The notes below the pieces were generated by a model. The model saw only the letters and a program-made list of their open reading frames with translations. It had not been told where the DNA came from and made no database searches. From UBA12481 sp942493265 (GTDB lineage: Bacteria > Bacteroidota > Bacteroidia > Bacteroidales > UBA12481), in assembly GCA_942493265.1 (NCBI GenBank), contig OW818688.1, positions 3,968,001 through 4,032,000 of the forward strand: 64,000 nt of DNA, read 5' to 3'. Of the stretch, positions 51,358-60,244 are shown in pieces (within the stretch, counting starts at the first letter, position 1; every line of letters starts with the position of its first letter). Both the position numbers and the translations under genes were made by a program.

Positions 51358-51918
51358 ATGATGATAAAAGAATCTCCGCTTCCCGGATTATTGATCATTG
51401 AGCCAAAAGTGTTTGAGGATTCCCGGGGTTACTTTTTCGAAAGCTTTAACCGGAATAACCTGTTGGAGGCAGGAGTTGAGGCACAATTTGTCCAGGATAA
51501 TCAATCTCTATCGCAATATGGTGTTTTGCGCGGACTGCATTACCAGCTGGCACCTTATGCCCAGAGCAAACTGGTTAGGGTGCTGCAGGGTTCGGTATGG
51601 GACGTAGCAGTGGATATCCGGAAAAACTCACCCACATTCGGTCAGTATTTTGGAATTGAACTCAGTGCTGAGAATAAGATTCAGTTATTTATTCCACAGG
51701 GGTTTGCGCATGGATTTGCCGTGACCAGTCCCACTGCTGTATTCTTTTACAAGTGCGATTGCTTTTACAATCCTGAAGCTGAACGCGGGATTCATTTCAA
51801 TGACCCCGACCTGGCAATTCCATGGCCCATACCTGAAGATCAAGCAATTATAAGTGCCAAAGACAAGGTTTTGCCAGTTTTCAAGCAGGCTAACATGAAT
51901 TTTGTTTACCGATCGTGA
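51358..51918 (+). CDS. rfbC: dTDP-4-dehydrorhamnose 3,5-epimerase
   Basis: A 186-residue cupin-fold epimerase, third step of dTDP-L-rhamnose synthesis. The family opening is LLIIEPKVFEDSRGYFFESFN. The catalytic His61 is in GVLRGLHYQ. KLVRVLQGSVWDVAVDIRKNSP and IPQGFAHGFAV follow, then the C-terminal PDLAIPWP. The start codon could be either of two adjacent ATGs (51358 or 51361). It ends in a 4-bp overlap with rfbD (GTGA), so the two are likely translated together. Confidence 0.95.
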   Translation: MMIKESPLPGLLIIEPKVFEDSRGYFFESFNRNNLLEAGVEAQFVQDNQSLSQYGVLRGLHYQLAPYAQSKLVRVLQGSVWDVAVDIRKNSPTFGQYFGIELSAENKIQLFIPQGFAHGFAVTSPTAVFFYKCDCFYNPEAERGIHFNDPDLAIPWPIPEDQAIISAKDKVLPVFKQANMNFVYRS

Positions 51919-52802
51919 AAAAGCTGAAAATCCTCCTTACGGGGGCAAATGGCCAGTTAGGTCAGGCATTACAGAATTTGCCGGATATATCGGAGAAGGT
52001 TGAGTGGATTGCCACTGATTACCTGGAGTTGGATATTACCAACCGTGAGGCAGTCGTCTTATTTATCGAGCAGTTTTCGCCTGATTTCATCATTAACTGC
52101 GCTGCTTACACAGCCGTGGATCTGGCCGAGCAGGAGTATGAAAAGGCGCTGCTGATCAATGCCGATGGTCCGGAAAACCTTGCTATTGCAGCAAAATCAG
52201 CAGGCATACCATTGGTTCATATTTCAACTGATTATGTTTTTTCGGGTAAAAGCTGGAAGCCCTATACCGAAAGCGACCAGCCGGATCCGCAGGGAGCTTA
52301 CGGAAAAACCAAGTTAGCCGGTGAACAGGCATTATTAAAAATTGGCGGTAAAGTTATCATTGTCAGAACCAGCTGGTTATATTCTGAATACGGAAAAAAC
52401 TTTTTCCTTACGATGCTCAGACTGGGTCATGAAAAGCCTCAAATCGGGGTGATCGCCGACCAGATCGGCTCGCCCACCTATGCAGGAGACCTGGCTGAAG
52501 GCCTGATGAAAATTGTTGAATATGACTCAAAACATCCGGGCTGGCTCCTGAAACCGGAGATCTATCATTTCTGCAATACCGGAATTGCCAGCTGGTACGA
52601 TTTATCCATTGCGATCATGGAAATTGCCGGTCTGCCGTGCAAGGTAAATCCATTGACTTCCGAACAGTATCCTTTGCCGGCCCCAAGGCCGGCATACAGT
52701 GTAATGGATTGCAGTAAGTTTAAAAATATTTTCTGGTCGGAATTACCCTATTGGAGAACTAGTGTAAATTCGTGCTTTGAAAAGTTTCAGTCAAAATCAT
52801 AG
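51915..52802 (+). CDS. rfbD: dTDP-4-dehydrorhamnose reductase
   Basis: A 295-residue SDR-type reductase, last step of dTDP-L-rhamnose synthesis. It starts with GTG at 51915, overlapping the rfbC stop by 4 bp. Motifs are LLTGANGQLGQAL for NADPH binding, NCAAYTAVDLAEQE, the phrase STDYVFSG, the catalytic YGKTKLAGE, and RTSWLYSEYGKNFF. All are as expected for RfbD/RmlD. It is followed by a phosphohexomutase gene after 5 bp. Rhamnose is therefore a probable constituent of the surface polysaccharide, provided RfbB is encoded elsewhere. Confidence 0.95.
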   Translation: MKKLKILLTGANGQLGQALQNLPDISEKVEWIATDYLELDITNREAVVLFIEQFSPDFIINCAAYTAVDLAEQEYEKALLINADGPENLAIAAKSAGIPLVHISTDYVFSGKSWKPYTESDQPDPQGAYGKTKLAGEQALLKIGGKVIIVRTSWLYSEYGKNFFLTMLRLGHEKPQIGVIADQIGSPTYAGDLAEGLMKIVEYDSKHPGWLLKPEIYHFCNTGIASWYDLSIAIMEIAGLPCKVNPLTSEQYPLPAPRPAYSVMDCSKFKNIFWSELPYWRTSVNSCFEKFQSKS

Positions 52803-52807
52803 TTACC

Positions 52808-54550
52808 ATGAACGAAATTGATGCTAAAGTGATGGCAAAAGCCACCCAGTGGCTTGCACCGGAATTTGATGAAGAAACCAGGCAGCAGGTTCAGCGGATG
52901 ATCGATGAGGATCCGGAATCGCTGGTGGAATCATTTTACCGGAGCCTGGAATTCGGGACCGGGGGCATGAGAGGCATAATGGGACCGGGCACCAACCGGA
53001 TGAACATTTATGTTATCGGAATGGCAACACAGGGCTTATGCAATTATGTGAAAATGAATTTCCCGGGACGTACGGATCTGAAAATTGCAATTGCTCATGA
53101 CAGCCGGAATAATTCCAGGCTATTTGCTGAAACAACTGCAAAAGTAGTATCCGCCAACGGGATCCATGCATACTTGTTCGACAGTCTTCGTCCAACTCCG
53201 GAGCTTTCCTTTTCCATCCGTCACCTGGGATGCCAGTCGGGCGTGGTGGTGACAGCATCACACAACCCCAAGGAATACAATGGGTATAAGGTTTACTGGG
53301 GTGATGGCGGACAGGTGATTGCGCCGCATGATGTTGACATTGTGAAGGAGGTAGAGAAAATAAAGAATATCACGGAGGTGCGCTTTGATGGCAATCCCGA
53401 TCTGATCCATACGATAGGTGCGGAAATTGATGAGGCTTATCTTAACTGCCTGACCACCCTTTCGCTCAATCCGGAAATCAACCGGAAGCAGCATGACCTG
53501 AAAATCGTGTACACTCCGATACATGGATCAGGAGTGACGATGGTACCGGAAATCCTCAGGCGTTACGGATTTACCAATATCATCCATGTTCCTGAGCAGG
53601 ATATCCCGGATGGAAATTTTCCGACGGTGGTTTCGCCGAATCCGGAAGAAAAAGCAGCACTTAACCTGGCTATTGAGAAGGCAATGGAAACCGGAGCAGA
53701 GCTTGTTATGGCATCTGATCCGGATGCCGACCGGGTGGGCATCGCCGTGCGGAACCATGATGGCAGTTTCAAGCTGCTCAATGGCAACCAGACCGGTTCA
53801 TTGCTGGTATATTACCTGTTGAAGAACTGGTCGGATCAGGGAAAACTTCAGGGAAATGAATTTATCGCCAGTACGGTAGTAACCACCCCTTTATTCGCCG
53901 GTATCGCTACTTATTTCGGGGTAAAAACGTATGAGGTGCTCACCGGATTCAAATACATAGCTGATATCATCCGGGAAAAGGAAGGAACTGAAGTATTTAT
54001 CGGGGGAGGCGAAGAATCGTACGGATTTATGACCGGCAGTTTTGTGAGGGATAAAGATGCCATCTCGTCCTGTGCAATGATCGCTGAAACTGCTGCATGG
54101 GCCAAAGAACAGGGAATGACCTTATTGGACCTTCTTGAGTCCATTTATGTGAAATTCGGATTTTACAAAGAGCATTTGATTTCGATTGTCAGAAAAGGCA
54201 AGTCGGGCGTAGAACAGATAGAGGCGATGATGGAGAAATTTCGCAGCCAGCCGCCGGAATCGCTGGGGGGATCGGATGTATTGACGATAAATGATTTTCT
54301 GAAAGGAGTTTCGTTTGACCTGATTTCACATCTCAGGCACGACATCAATCTGCCACAATCCAACGTACTTCAGTTCATCACTGCTGATGGCTCGATTATC
54401 TCGGCCCGTCCGTCCGGCACCGAACCCAAGATCAAGTTTTACTTCAGTGTCAGGACCAATTTGGAAAGCATATCGCACCTGAAAGAGGCTGAATCCCTGT
54501 TGGATGCAAAAATACAGTTGCTGATTTCCGGAATGAAACTTGACAATTGA
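52808..54550 (+). CDS. Phosphoglucomutase/phosphomannomutase
   Basis: A 580-residue alpha-D-phosphohexomutase. The phosphoserine loop is VVTASHNPKEYNGYKVYW with Ser151, the metal loop is SDPDADRVGIA, the sugar-binding loop is GGEESYGF, and the phosphate-binding loop near the C-terminus is SARPSGTEPKIKFY. Four-domain length (about 580) fits the PGM2/PgcA-type branch. It interconverts hexose 6-phosphate and hexose 1-phosphate and would supply glucose 1-phosphate for both the dTDP-sugar and UDP-sugar branches of this operon. It closes the plus-strand nucleotide-sugar gene run. Confidence 0.94.
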   Translation: MNEIDAKVMAKATQWLAPEFDEETRQQVQRMIDEDPESLVESFYRSLEFGTGGMRGIMGPGTNRMNIYVIGMATQGLCNYVKMNFPGRTDLKIAIAHDSRNNSRLFAETTAKVVSANGIHAYLFDSLRPTPELSFSIRHLGCQSGVVVTASHNPKEYNGYKVYWGDGGQVIAPHDVDIVKEVEKIKNITEVRFDGNPDLIHTIGAEIDEAYLNCLTTLSLNPEINRKQHDLKIVYTPIHGSGVTMVPEILRRYGFTNIIHVPEQDIPDGNFPTVVSPNPEEKAALNLAIEKAMETGAELVMASDPDADRVGIAVRNHDGSFKLLNGNQTGSLLVYYLLKNWSDQGKLQGNEFIASTVVTTPLFAGIATYFGVKTYEVLTGFKYIADIIREKEGTEVFIGGGEESYGFMTGSFVRDKDAISSCAMIAETAAWAKEQGMTLLDLLESIYVKFGFYKEHLISIVRKGKSGVEQIEAMMEKFRSQPPESLGGSDVLTINDFLKGVSFDLISHLRHDINLPQSNVLQFITADGSIISARPSGTEPKIKFYFSVRTNLESISHLKEAESLLDAKIQLLISGMKLDN

Positions 54551-54559
54551 CGCGGCAAA

Positions 54560-54976
54560 ATGAAATCATACAGGAAGGAACTTTGGTTTCACGCCAAACA
54601 GCGGCGCGAGCTGATCAACATTACCCGCCAGGTGGAAGAATGCCTGAGGGAAAGCGGAATCCAGGAAGGCATTCTGTTATGCAACGCGATGCACATCACC
54701 AGTTCGGTTTTTATCAATGATGATGAATCCGGCTTGCACCAGGACATTGAGAGATGGCTGGAAACGCTCGCTCCCGAAAAACCGCATAGTCAATACCGGC
54801 ATAACACCTATGAAGATAATGCCGATGCGCACCTTAAGAGGTCGGTAATGGGCCGAGAGGTAGTAGTTGCCGTTACCGCAGGAAAATTGGATTTCGGCCC
54901 ATGGGAACAGATTTTCTATGGTGAATTTGATGGTAAGCGCAACAAGAGGGTGCTAGTGAAGATAATCGGCGAGTAG
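54560..54976 (+). CDS. yjbQ: YjbQ family protein (UPF0047)
   Basis: A 138-residue small cytoplasmic protein of the YjbQ/UPF0047 family. It opens with a beta-strand and then ITRQVEECLRESGIQEGILLCNAMHITSSVFIND, the family core. YRHNTYEDNADAHLKRSVMG and the conserved GPWEQIFYGEFDGKRNKRVLVKI follow. Family members are small trimeric enzymes annotated as secondary thiamine-phosphate synthase; true role is uncertain. It lies 9 bp after the phosphohexomutase gene. Its TAG stop is contributed by the palindromic element at 54973-54998. Confidence 0.9.
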   Translation: MKSYRKELWFHAKQRRELINITRQVEECLRESGIQEGILLCNAMHITSSVFINDDESGLHQDIERWLETLAPEKPHSQYRHNTYEDNADAHLKRSVMGREVVVAVTAGKLDFGPWEQIFYGEFDGKRNKRVLVKIIGE

Positions 54977-54998
54977 GGACGCATATTTACGTCACTAA
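54973..54998. repeat. Degenerate copy of the 26-bp palindrome between convergent genes
   Basis: The segment aligns without gaps to the perfect palindrome at 17085-17110, with 21 of 26 bases identical. Bases 2-4 give the TAG stop of yjbQ, and the CTA at 54995-54997 is the TAG stop of the convergent helicase gene on the minus strand. The mutations break several base pairs, so the hairpin is weaker here. Confidence 0.7.
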
Positions 54999-56407
54999 GC
55001 GAGAAATTCCGGTTTGAAGTTAACCAGGAAGACCTTTTCGGTGGCACGGGTGATAGCGGTGTAGAGCCAGCGGTAGTATTCACGGTCGAGTTTCTCCTCG
55101 GGCTGCCACCCCTGATCAATATAAACATGTTTCCATTGTCCGCCCTGAGCTTTATGGCAGGTTATGGCGTATGCAAATTTTATCTGCAAGGCATTATAAT
55201 AGGGATCCTCCCGAATGGCATCGGATTTATGCTTTTTGCCTTTCATATGCTGATAATCCTCCGAAACGGCAGAATAGAAACTCCGTGAACGGTCCTTATC
55301 CAGGGCAGGGCCATCAGCATAGAGGGTATCAAGCATGGCAAGAGCTTCGAAATCCATCACCCGGTAATCAGACAAGTGAACAGAGAGATCACGGAAATCA
55401 AATCCGTACAATTCTTTGGAGCCCTTTACCCTGTTGACTTCCAGAATATCGCCATTGGCAATAAAATCGACCTCTTCAGAATCCTTTAACCAGTGGTAGT
55501 TGTTGCGCACCACCATCACCAGGTCGCCCATCCTGATATCATCATCGTACTGAAGAATGGTGCTCCTGATGCCCTTATTGTATCGGTTCGCCAGTTTATT
55601 CGACCGGCAGAGGACGATGGTTTCTTCCTGGCCGACACTGTTATAACTGGATTCCAGCATATCGGTGAGGGTTTCACCGGTTACACTTACAAAATCAGGA
55701 AACTGCCCGGTGATCAGGCCGGGAAAACCATGAACATCCGGTTGGATTTTCTTTCTGAGTTTGGTTGCATTAAAGAGGATTCCGGAATCCAGCGATTGCC
55801 TGACGACCTCATCCAGATAATATTCATCGACCGGAATACCGTAACGTTCAAGATATTTCTGATCCAGGGCATCACTCTGGTCAAAACCCACCGGGGGCAG
55901 CTGGGCATCATCCCCGATCAGGATAAGTTTGCAGCCGATTCCGCTGAAAACGAAAGAGATCAGGTCATCCAGAAGCCTGCCGCTGCCAAAAACTGACAAA
56001 TCCAGGGACTTGTTGGCGATCATGGATGCTTCATCCACAATAAAAATGGTATTTCTATAAAGGTTGCGATCGAGGGTGAATTCGCCGAAACCATCAATTA
56101 CCGTTTTCTGGCGATAGATTTTTTTATGGATGGTATAAGCTGCTGCGCCCGAATATCGGGAAAGAACCTTGGCCGCCCTGCCTGTTGGAGCCAGCAATAC
56201 TGAGCGGTAACGGTAATGTGTGAGGCTCCTGACCAATGAGGCCACTATGGAAGTTTTTCCGGTACCGGCGTAGCCTTTGATCAGAAAGATGCGATCCTCG
56301 CGGCATAACAGATAGCTCCCCAGTGCCTTGATAACTTTTTCCTGACCGGAGGTGGGTACATGACCAAGGTTCTGAATTATTTGCCCGCATACTTCTTCAA
56401 CAAACAT
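54995..56407 (-). CDS. RecD-like superfamily 1 DNA helicase
   Basis: A 470-residue P-loop helicase. Walker A is GYAGTGKTS at 45-53, followed by LLAPTGRAAKVLSRY (motif Ia), IVDEASMI (motif II), LILIGDDAQLPPVGFD (motif III), and a UvrD_C_2-type end FAYAITCHKAQGGQWKHVYID...YTAITRATEKVFLV. This matches the short RecD/AAA_30 type widespread in Bacteroidota, without the N-terminal extension of RecD2 and with no RecB or RecC neighbours. It likely acts in DNA repair or replication-fork processing. Its stop codon falls in the degenerate palindrome shared with yjbQ. Confidence 0.9.
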   Translation of the reverse strand: MFVEEVCGQIIQNLGHVPTSGQEKVIKALGSYLLCREDRIFLIKGYAGTGKTSIVASLVRSLTHYRYRSVLLAPTGRAAKVLSRYSGAAAYTIHKKIYRQKTVIDGFGEFTLDRNLYRNTIFIVDEASMIANKSLDLSVFGSGRLLDDLISFVFSGIGCKLILIGDDAQLPPVGFDQSDALDQKYLERYGIPVDEYYLDEVVRQSLDSGILFNATKLRKKIQPDVHGFPGLITGQFPDFVSVTGETLTDMLESSYNSVGQEETIVLCRSNKLANRYNKGIRSTILQYDDDIRMGDLVMVVRNNYHWLKDSEEVDFIANGDILEVNRVKGSKELYGFDFRDLSVHLSDYRVMDFEALAMLDTLYADGPALDKDRSRSFYSAVSEDYQHMKGKKHKSDAIREDPYYNALQIKFAYAITCHKAQGGQWKHVYIDQGWQPEEKLDREYYRWLYTAITRATEKVFLVNFKPEFLA

Positions 56408-56455
56408 AAGGGAGAAAAATGCTGAGGAACGTTCTCATTGTTACGAAATAAGTTT

Positions 56456-56463
56456 TAAATTTG
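56456..56463 (+). promoter_or_regulatory. -7 box upstream of the 56491 gene
   Basis: TAAATTTG is a perfect TAnnTTTG match, 27 bases before the ATG at 56491 in the short divergent spacer next to the helicase gene. No convincing -33 TTTG was found. Confidence 0.45.
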
Positions 56464-56490
56464 CACTCAAACTTAAACAAATCCGAGTAA

Positions 56491-57093
56491 ATGAAAACGG
56501 TAAGAAACATAATTCAGATCGCACTAGGTGTTTTGATCATTATCCTCGCCTATCTGATTTACAGCGGTGTTATGAAGCCAATCGACTTCGAGAAGGAAAG
56601 ACTGGCCCGATACGAAAAGGTAATTGAACGGCTGAAGGACATCCGAACAGCCGAAGTCGCTTATAAATCTGTCTATCAGAAATTCACCGGAAGCTTTGAT
56701 ACGCTGATCAATTTTGTAAAAAATGATTCATTCCCCGTTGAATTCAAGGAAGGATCACTTGATGACTCCATCGCGGTTGCCAAAGGTTTGGTAAGAAGAG
56801 ATACCATCTATGTTCCGGTAAGAGATTCGATCTTTCCAAAGGATTTTTATGTTGATTCACTGAGATATATTCCACATACAGCTGGCATTCAATTTGACCT
56901 GAAAGCAGGAAATATTGTAACCGGTTCAAAGGTAACCGTTCAGGTGTTTGAAGCAACTGCCCTGAACTTTGACATTCTCAACGGGATGGATCGTCAGCTG
57001 ATCATTAACAGGAATGACCTTGCAAAAGATTTTAAAGGGCTGCGTGTTGGCAATATTAAAGAGGCCAACAACAATGCCGGGAACTGGGAATAG
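56491..57093 (+). CDS. Conserved-type membrane-anchored protein of unknown function
   Basis: I do not recognise a named family for this 200-residue protein. It has a single N-terminal membrane helix (about 8-28, IIQIALGVLIIILAYLIY), then a helical stretch (FEKERLARYEKVIERLKDIRTAEVAYKSVY) and a beta-rich region. The opening, with a membrane helix and the R-x-E-A-Y-x-x-x-x motif, vaguely recalls pilin-like or secretion-related small proteins, but this is not firm. No lipobox. It is preceded by a TAnnTTTG box and followed by a strong terminator hairpin, so it is probably transcribed alone. Confidence 0.75.
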   Translation: MKTVRNIIQIALGVLIIILAYLIYSGVMKPIDFEKERLARYEKVIERLKDIRTAEVAYKSVYQKFTGSFDTLINFVKNDSFPVEFKEGSLDDSIAVAKGLVRRDTIYVPVRDSIFPKDFYVDSLRYIPHTAGIQFDLKAGNIVTGSKVTVQVFEATALNFDILNGMDRQLIINRNDLAKDFKGLRVGNIKEANNNAGNWE

Positions 57094-57113
57094 TTCTTTC
57101 ACTTTATAAATAG

Positions 57114-57150
57114 ATAGCTTCACTGAAAAACTTAGTGAAGCTATTTTTTT
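57114..57150 (+). terminator. Rho-independent terminator after the 56491 gene
   Basis: Perfect 11-bp arms (ATAGCTTCACT and its complement) at 57114-57124 and 57134-57144 enclose a 9-base loop and are followed by a run of T to 57150. The stop codon of the upstream gene is 20 bases before it. Confidence 0.85.
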
Positions 57151-57181
57151 ATACCACCTTAAGAATCTCTATTTTTAGAGT

Positions 57182-58036
57182 ATGAGAAACATTGCGATTA
57201 TCGATGAAAGCTTTGACAGCAATGTCACCTCGACCTACCATCTTTCCATCCAGTACGGTCCTCAATTTTGTTCTTTTGCCATACTGGATTCAGAAATGAT
57301 GAAATATCTCGCTTTCAAGAATTTCTGGTTCACGGAACCTGTGCCGGCCAGCGATCAGGCCAGTCATATCCGGAGGTTGCTGCATGGCGAAAGCTATCTT
57401 ACCCATCAGTATAAATCGGTATATTTCATGTACCTGACACCTCAATCAGTGCTGGTGCCCAGCCCATTATTCCGAAAAGATGAACCGGAAACCTATTTCA
57501 GGTTTTCGTCACACGTGCCGGCAACAGATAAGATTCTATACCGCAAGATCCCGGCGATAGATGCCTATACGGTTTTTCCGGTGCCGGAAGAACTGTTCAA
57601 CCAGGTCAGCCTGATGCTGAATAATGTTCAGATATTCCATCTGGCATGTCCGCAAATAGAAGAAGCGTTAACAGAATCAGCAGGACGGTCGGATGCGGCC
57701 CGGGTATCTGCTCACATCAATCCCGGCTTTGTTGATATCCTGGTAATCCGGTCGAACGAACTGCTATTGTACAACAGCTTTACCATCAGGAATGCCGACG
57801 ACCTGGCATTTTTTATATTATATATGTATGAGCAGTTTAATCTTTCGCAGGAAGAATCACCAGTCACCCTGTCCGGTTTCATCGAGTTGTATCCGGGCGC
57901 GGTGGATTTATTAAGCAACTACCTGAAAAAGATTGTGATACGCGAATTCCCAAAAAGCTATACATATAGTAATACCTTTGACGAGCTTGACCAGCATCAA
58001 TTTTCACCCCTAATCAATCTTGCACGATGCGAATAA
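57182..58036 (+). CDS. DUF3822 family protein
   Basis: A 284-residue cytoplasmic protein. The start NIAIIDESFDSNVTSTYHLSIQYGPQFCSFAILD and the internal NPGFVDILVIRSNELLLYNSF resemble the DUF3822 family, found mainly in Bacteroidota and usually next to rsmD. The alternating strand pattern suggests an actin/ASKHA-like ATPase fold, but no catalytic motif is clear. It overlaps rsmD by 10 bp, so the pair is translated from one message. Function unknown. Confidence 0.75.
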   Translation: MRNIAIIDESFDSNVTSTYHLSIQYGPQFCSFAILDSEMMKYLAFKNFWFTEPVPASDQASHIRRLLHGESYLTHQYKSVYFMYLTPQSVLVPSPLFRKDEPETYFRFSSHVPATDKILYRKIPAIDAYTVFPVPEELFNQVSLMLNNVQIFHLACPQIEEALTESAGRSDAARVSAHINPGFVDILVIRSNELLLYNSFTIRNADDLAFFILYMYEQFNLSQEESPVTLSGFIELYPGAVDLLSNYLKKIVIREFPKSYTYSNTFDELDQHQFSPLINLARCE

Positions 58037-58560
58037 TAAACGGACATCTCAGTGGCAGAAGGCCAGTGGTACCCAAGAATCTTCTGGCGCGCCCCACAAC
58101 TGACATGGCCCGTGAAGGCCTATTCAATATCTTAAGAAACAGGCTTGATTTTGAGGACTGCCGGGTTTTGGACCTGTTTGCCGGTACCGGTATAATCAGT
58201 TTTGAGTTTGCCTCACTGGGTTGCAGGGATATCACCTGTGTTGAGCGTGACCGCTTTCACTGTGCGGCCATCAGGAAAAATTTTGAACTTCTGGATATCC
58301 AGTCGATCCGCCTGATTGAAACCGATGCTTTCCACTTTTTAAAAAAGGAAATACATCCTTTTGACTTCATATTTGCAGATCCGCCGTATAATCATGCAAT
58401 GATAACCGAGCTTCCCGGCATGGTTATCGGAAAAAACCGTCTCGCCGGGGAAGGTTTTTTTGTTTTGGAGCATGGTCCCGACAAATCCTTTAAAAATTTC
58501 CCGGGTTTCACTGAAGAACGCAATTACGGGAAGGTCCATTTCTCCTTTTTCAAGGATTAA
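58027..58560 (+). CDS. rsmD: 16S rRNA (guanine966-N2)-methyltransferase
   Basis: A 177-residue Rossmann methyltransferase. The family start is MRIINGHLSGRRPVVPKNLLARPTTDMAREGLFNIL. The SAM motif is VLDLFAGTGIISFE and the catalytic motif is FADPPYNH. RsmD methylates G966 of 16S rRNA during 30S assembly. Length and motifs are ordinary. It overlaps the DUF3822 gene by 10 bp. Confidence 0.95.
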   Translation: MRIINGHLSGRRPVVPKNLLARPTTDMAREGLFNILRNRLDFEDCRVLDLFAGTGIISFEFASLGCRDITCVERDRFHCAAIRKNFELLDIQSIRLIETDAFHFLKKEIHPFDFIFADPPYNHAMITELPGMVIGKNRLAGEGFFVLEHGPDKSFKNFPGFTEERNYGKVHFSFFKD

Positions 58561-58603
58561 CAACTTTTAACTATTGGGAACCTTATAAACCGGGTTCAAC
58601 GCT

Positions 58604-58611
58604 TATTTTTG
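58604..58611 (+). promoter_or_regulatory. -7 box upstream of the first M28 peptidase
   Basis: TATTTTTG matches TAnnTTTG fully and ends 20 bases before the ATG at 58632. The upstream -33 region shows no clear TTTG at normal spacing. Confidence 0.4.
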
Positions 58612-58631
58612 TTAAACCTGTTTTAACAACT

Positions 58632-60230
58632 ATGAGACGTAACACCCTGATTTTACTCATTCTTTCTGCTATTCCCATCTACCTTGCCGGGCAGAATTCC
58701 CCAAAGGATACCGGATTGAAAACCATCACTGCCAGTTCCATCCAGGGGCCCCTGGAGTTTCTGGCTTCGGATTGGATGACCGGTCGTGAAACCGGCAGCA
58801 AAGGCGAATTCATGGCAGGCGATTATATTGCAAGCATTTATAAATCAATGGGATTAAAACCCGGATTTTATCCCGGGAAGTATAATCCAACCTATTTTCA
58901 GAATATCAGTTTCATCCAGATAAAGCCCGGTGCGAAGCAGGAATGTGCCATAGTTAAGAAAGAAAACGGAAGCCGCCTTCAGATTGATCTGACCTATAAA
59001 ACGGACTATTTGATTACCCCTGGAAGGCAATCGCTGGAAACCGAAGGACAGGTTGTTTTTGTCGGATACGGAATTGAGGATAAAAAACTCAAACAGAATG
59101 ATTTCAAGAATCTGGATGTAAAGGGAAAAATTCTGATCAGGCTGGCCGGGTATCCGGGCTGGCGGGATCCGGATTCAAAAAACTACAATCGTTTTACCTC
59201 AGAAGATCCATTGGTAATGAGGCAGATGGATCAGAATAAAGACATTAATGCCATATCCAGAGGTGCTGTAGCGATTATTGAGCTCCGCGCCGGTGCCACC
59301 GGGTTTACACCTGTGGTGGCCAATATCCCGTTCCGGTATAATGAGGCAACTTATGAAGGCGATGTACCCTTTAACTCTGAGGTTCGGTACCGGACCTCTT
59401 TACAGAGTTCAGAAAAGGCCTCGCTAACACGGATTATTTTATCCGACAGGGCTTTAAAAACATTGCTCGAAGGAACAGAAATTGATTTTACCGGCTATGA
59501 AGAACAAGCCGCCAATGAAAATATCAAACCTGTGCCGGTTGCATCCGGCAGGTATCTGAAATTTGTGAGCACCATTGAATCACGAATTGTGAGAGGGCGC
59601 AATGTAGCCGGGATTCTCGAAGGGAAAGACACCAAAAAATGTATTGTTATTGGTGCGCATTACGACCACATGGGACAAACCAACGGATTCATTTTCAATG
59701 GCTCTGACGATAACGCATCCGGTACCGTGGGGGTAATAAATATAGCACAGGCGATGATTGCCAGTGGGAAAAAACCTGAAGTAACTGTGATTTTCTGCGC
59801 CTGGACAGCTGAAGAGAACGGTTTGCTGGGTTCAAAGTATTTTGTGGATCATCCTTCCATGAAGGATATCCTTTGCTATATGAATTACGACATGATCAGC
59901 CGAACGGCACCAGACGATTCCACGGGATTGAAATGCGATTTCAATTACTCATCGGGGCTTCCTTATCTCAGGGAAATTACCGAGAAGCACATCCGGGATT
60001 ATTCCATCCGTTTGAACATGGACTATAAAACCTCGCCTAAACCTGCCGGTGGATCTGATTTTTCATCGTTCTCAGAAAAAGGGATTCCTATTTTCCTGAT
60101 ACACGGAAAATTTACCCCTGACTATCATCAATACACTGATCATGCTGAAAAAGCTGTAATTCCATATATGACAGAGATCGTCAGGCTTGGATATCTTAAC
60201 ATTTATGAACTCGCTAACAGAAACTGGTAA
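58632..60230 (+). CDS. Exported M28 family zinc aminopeptidase (copy 1)
   Basis: A 532-residue peptidase with a signal peptide (residues 1-20, ending LAGQ). A PA-like insertion (about 110-250) precedes the M28 catalytic core. Zinc ligands are visible as His343 in GAHYDHMG, Asp359 in GSDDNASG, the Glu pair in WTAEENGLLGSKYF, and a late His in HQYTDHAEK. It removes amino-terminal residues from peptides in the periplasm or outside. It is a tandem paralogue of the next gene, 14 bp away. Both share the N-terminal phrase PLEFLASDWMTGRETGSKGE-type block that is typical of the Bacteroidota branch. Confidence 0.92.
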   Translation: MRRNTLILLILSAIPIYLAGQNSPKDTGLKTITASSIQGPLEFLASDWMTGRETGSKGEFMAGDYIASIYKSMGLKPGFYPGKYNPTYFQNISFIQIKPGAKQECAIVKKENGSRLQIDLTYKTDYLITPGRQSLETEGQVVFVGYGIEDKKLKQNDFKNLDVKGKILIRLAGYPGWRDPDSKNYNRFTSEDPLVMRQMDQNKDINAISRGAVAIIELRAGATGFTPVVANIPFRYNEATYEGDVPFNSEVRYRTSLQSSEKASLTRIILSDRALKTLLEGTEIDFTGYEEQAANENIKPVPVASGRYLKFVSTIESRIVRGRNVAGILEGKDTKKCIVIGAHYDHMGQTNGFIFNGSDDNASGTVGVINIAQAMIASGKKPEVTVIFCAWTAEENGLLGSKYFVDHPSMKDILCYMNYDMISRTAPDDSTGLKCDFNYSSGLPYLREITEKHIRDYSIRLNMDYKTSPKPAGGSDFSSFSEKGIPIFLIHGKFTPDYHQYTDHAEKAVIPYMTEIVRLGYLNIYELANRNW

Positions 60231-60244
60231 ATAATAAATTAACT

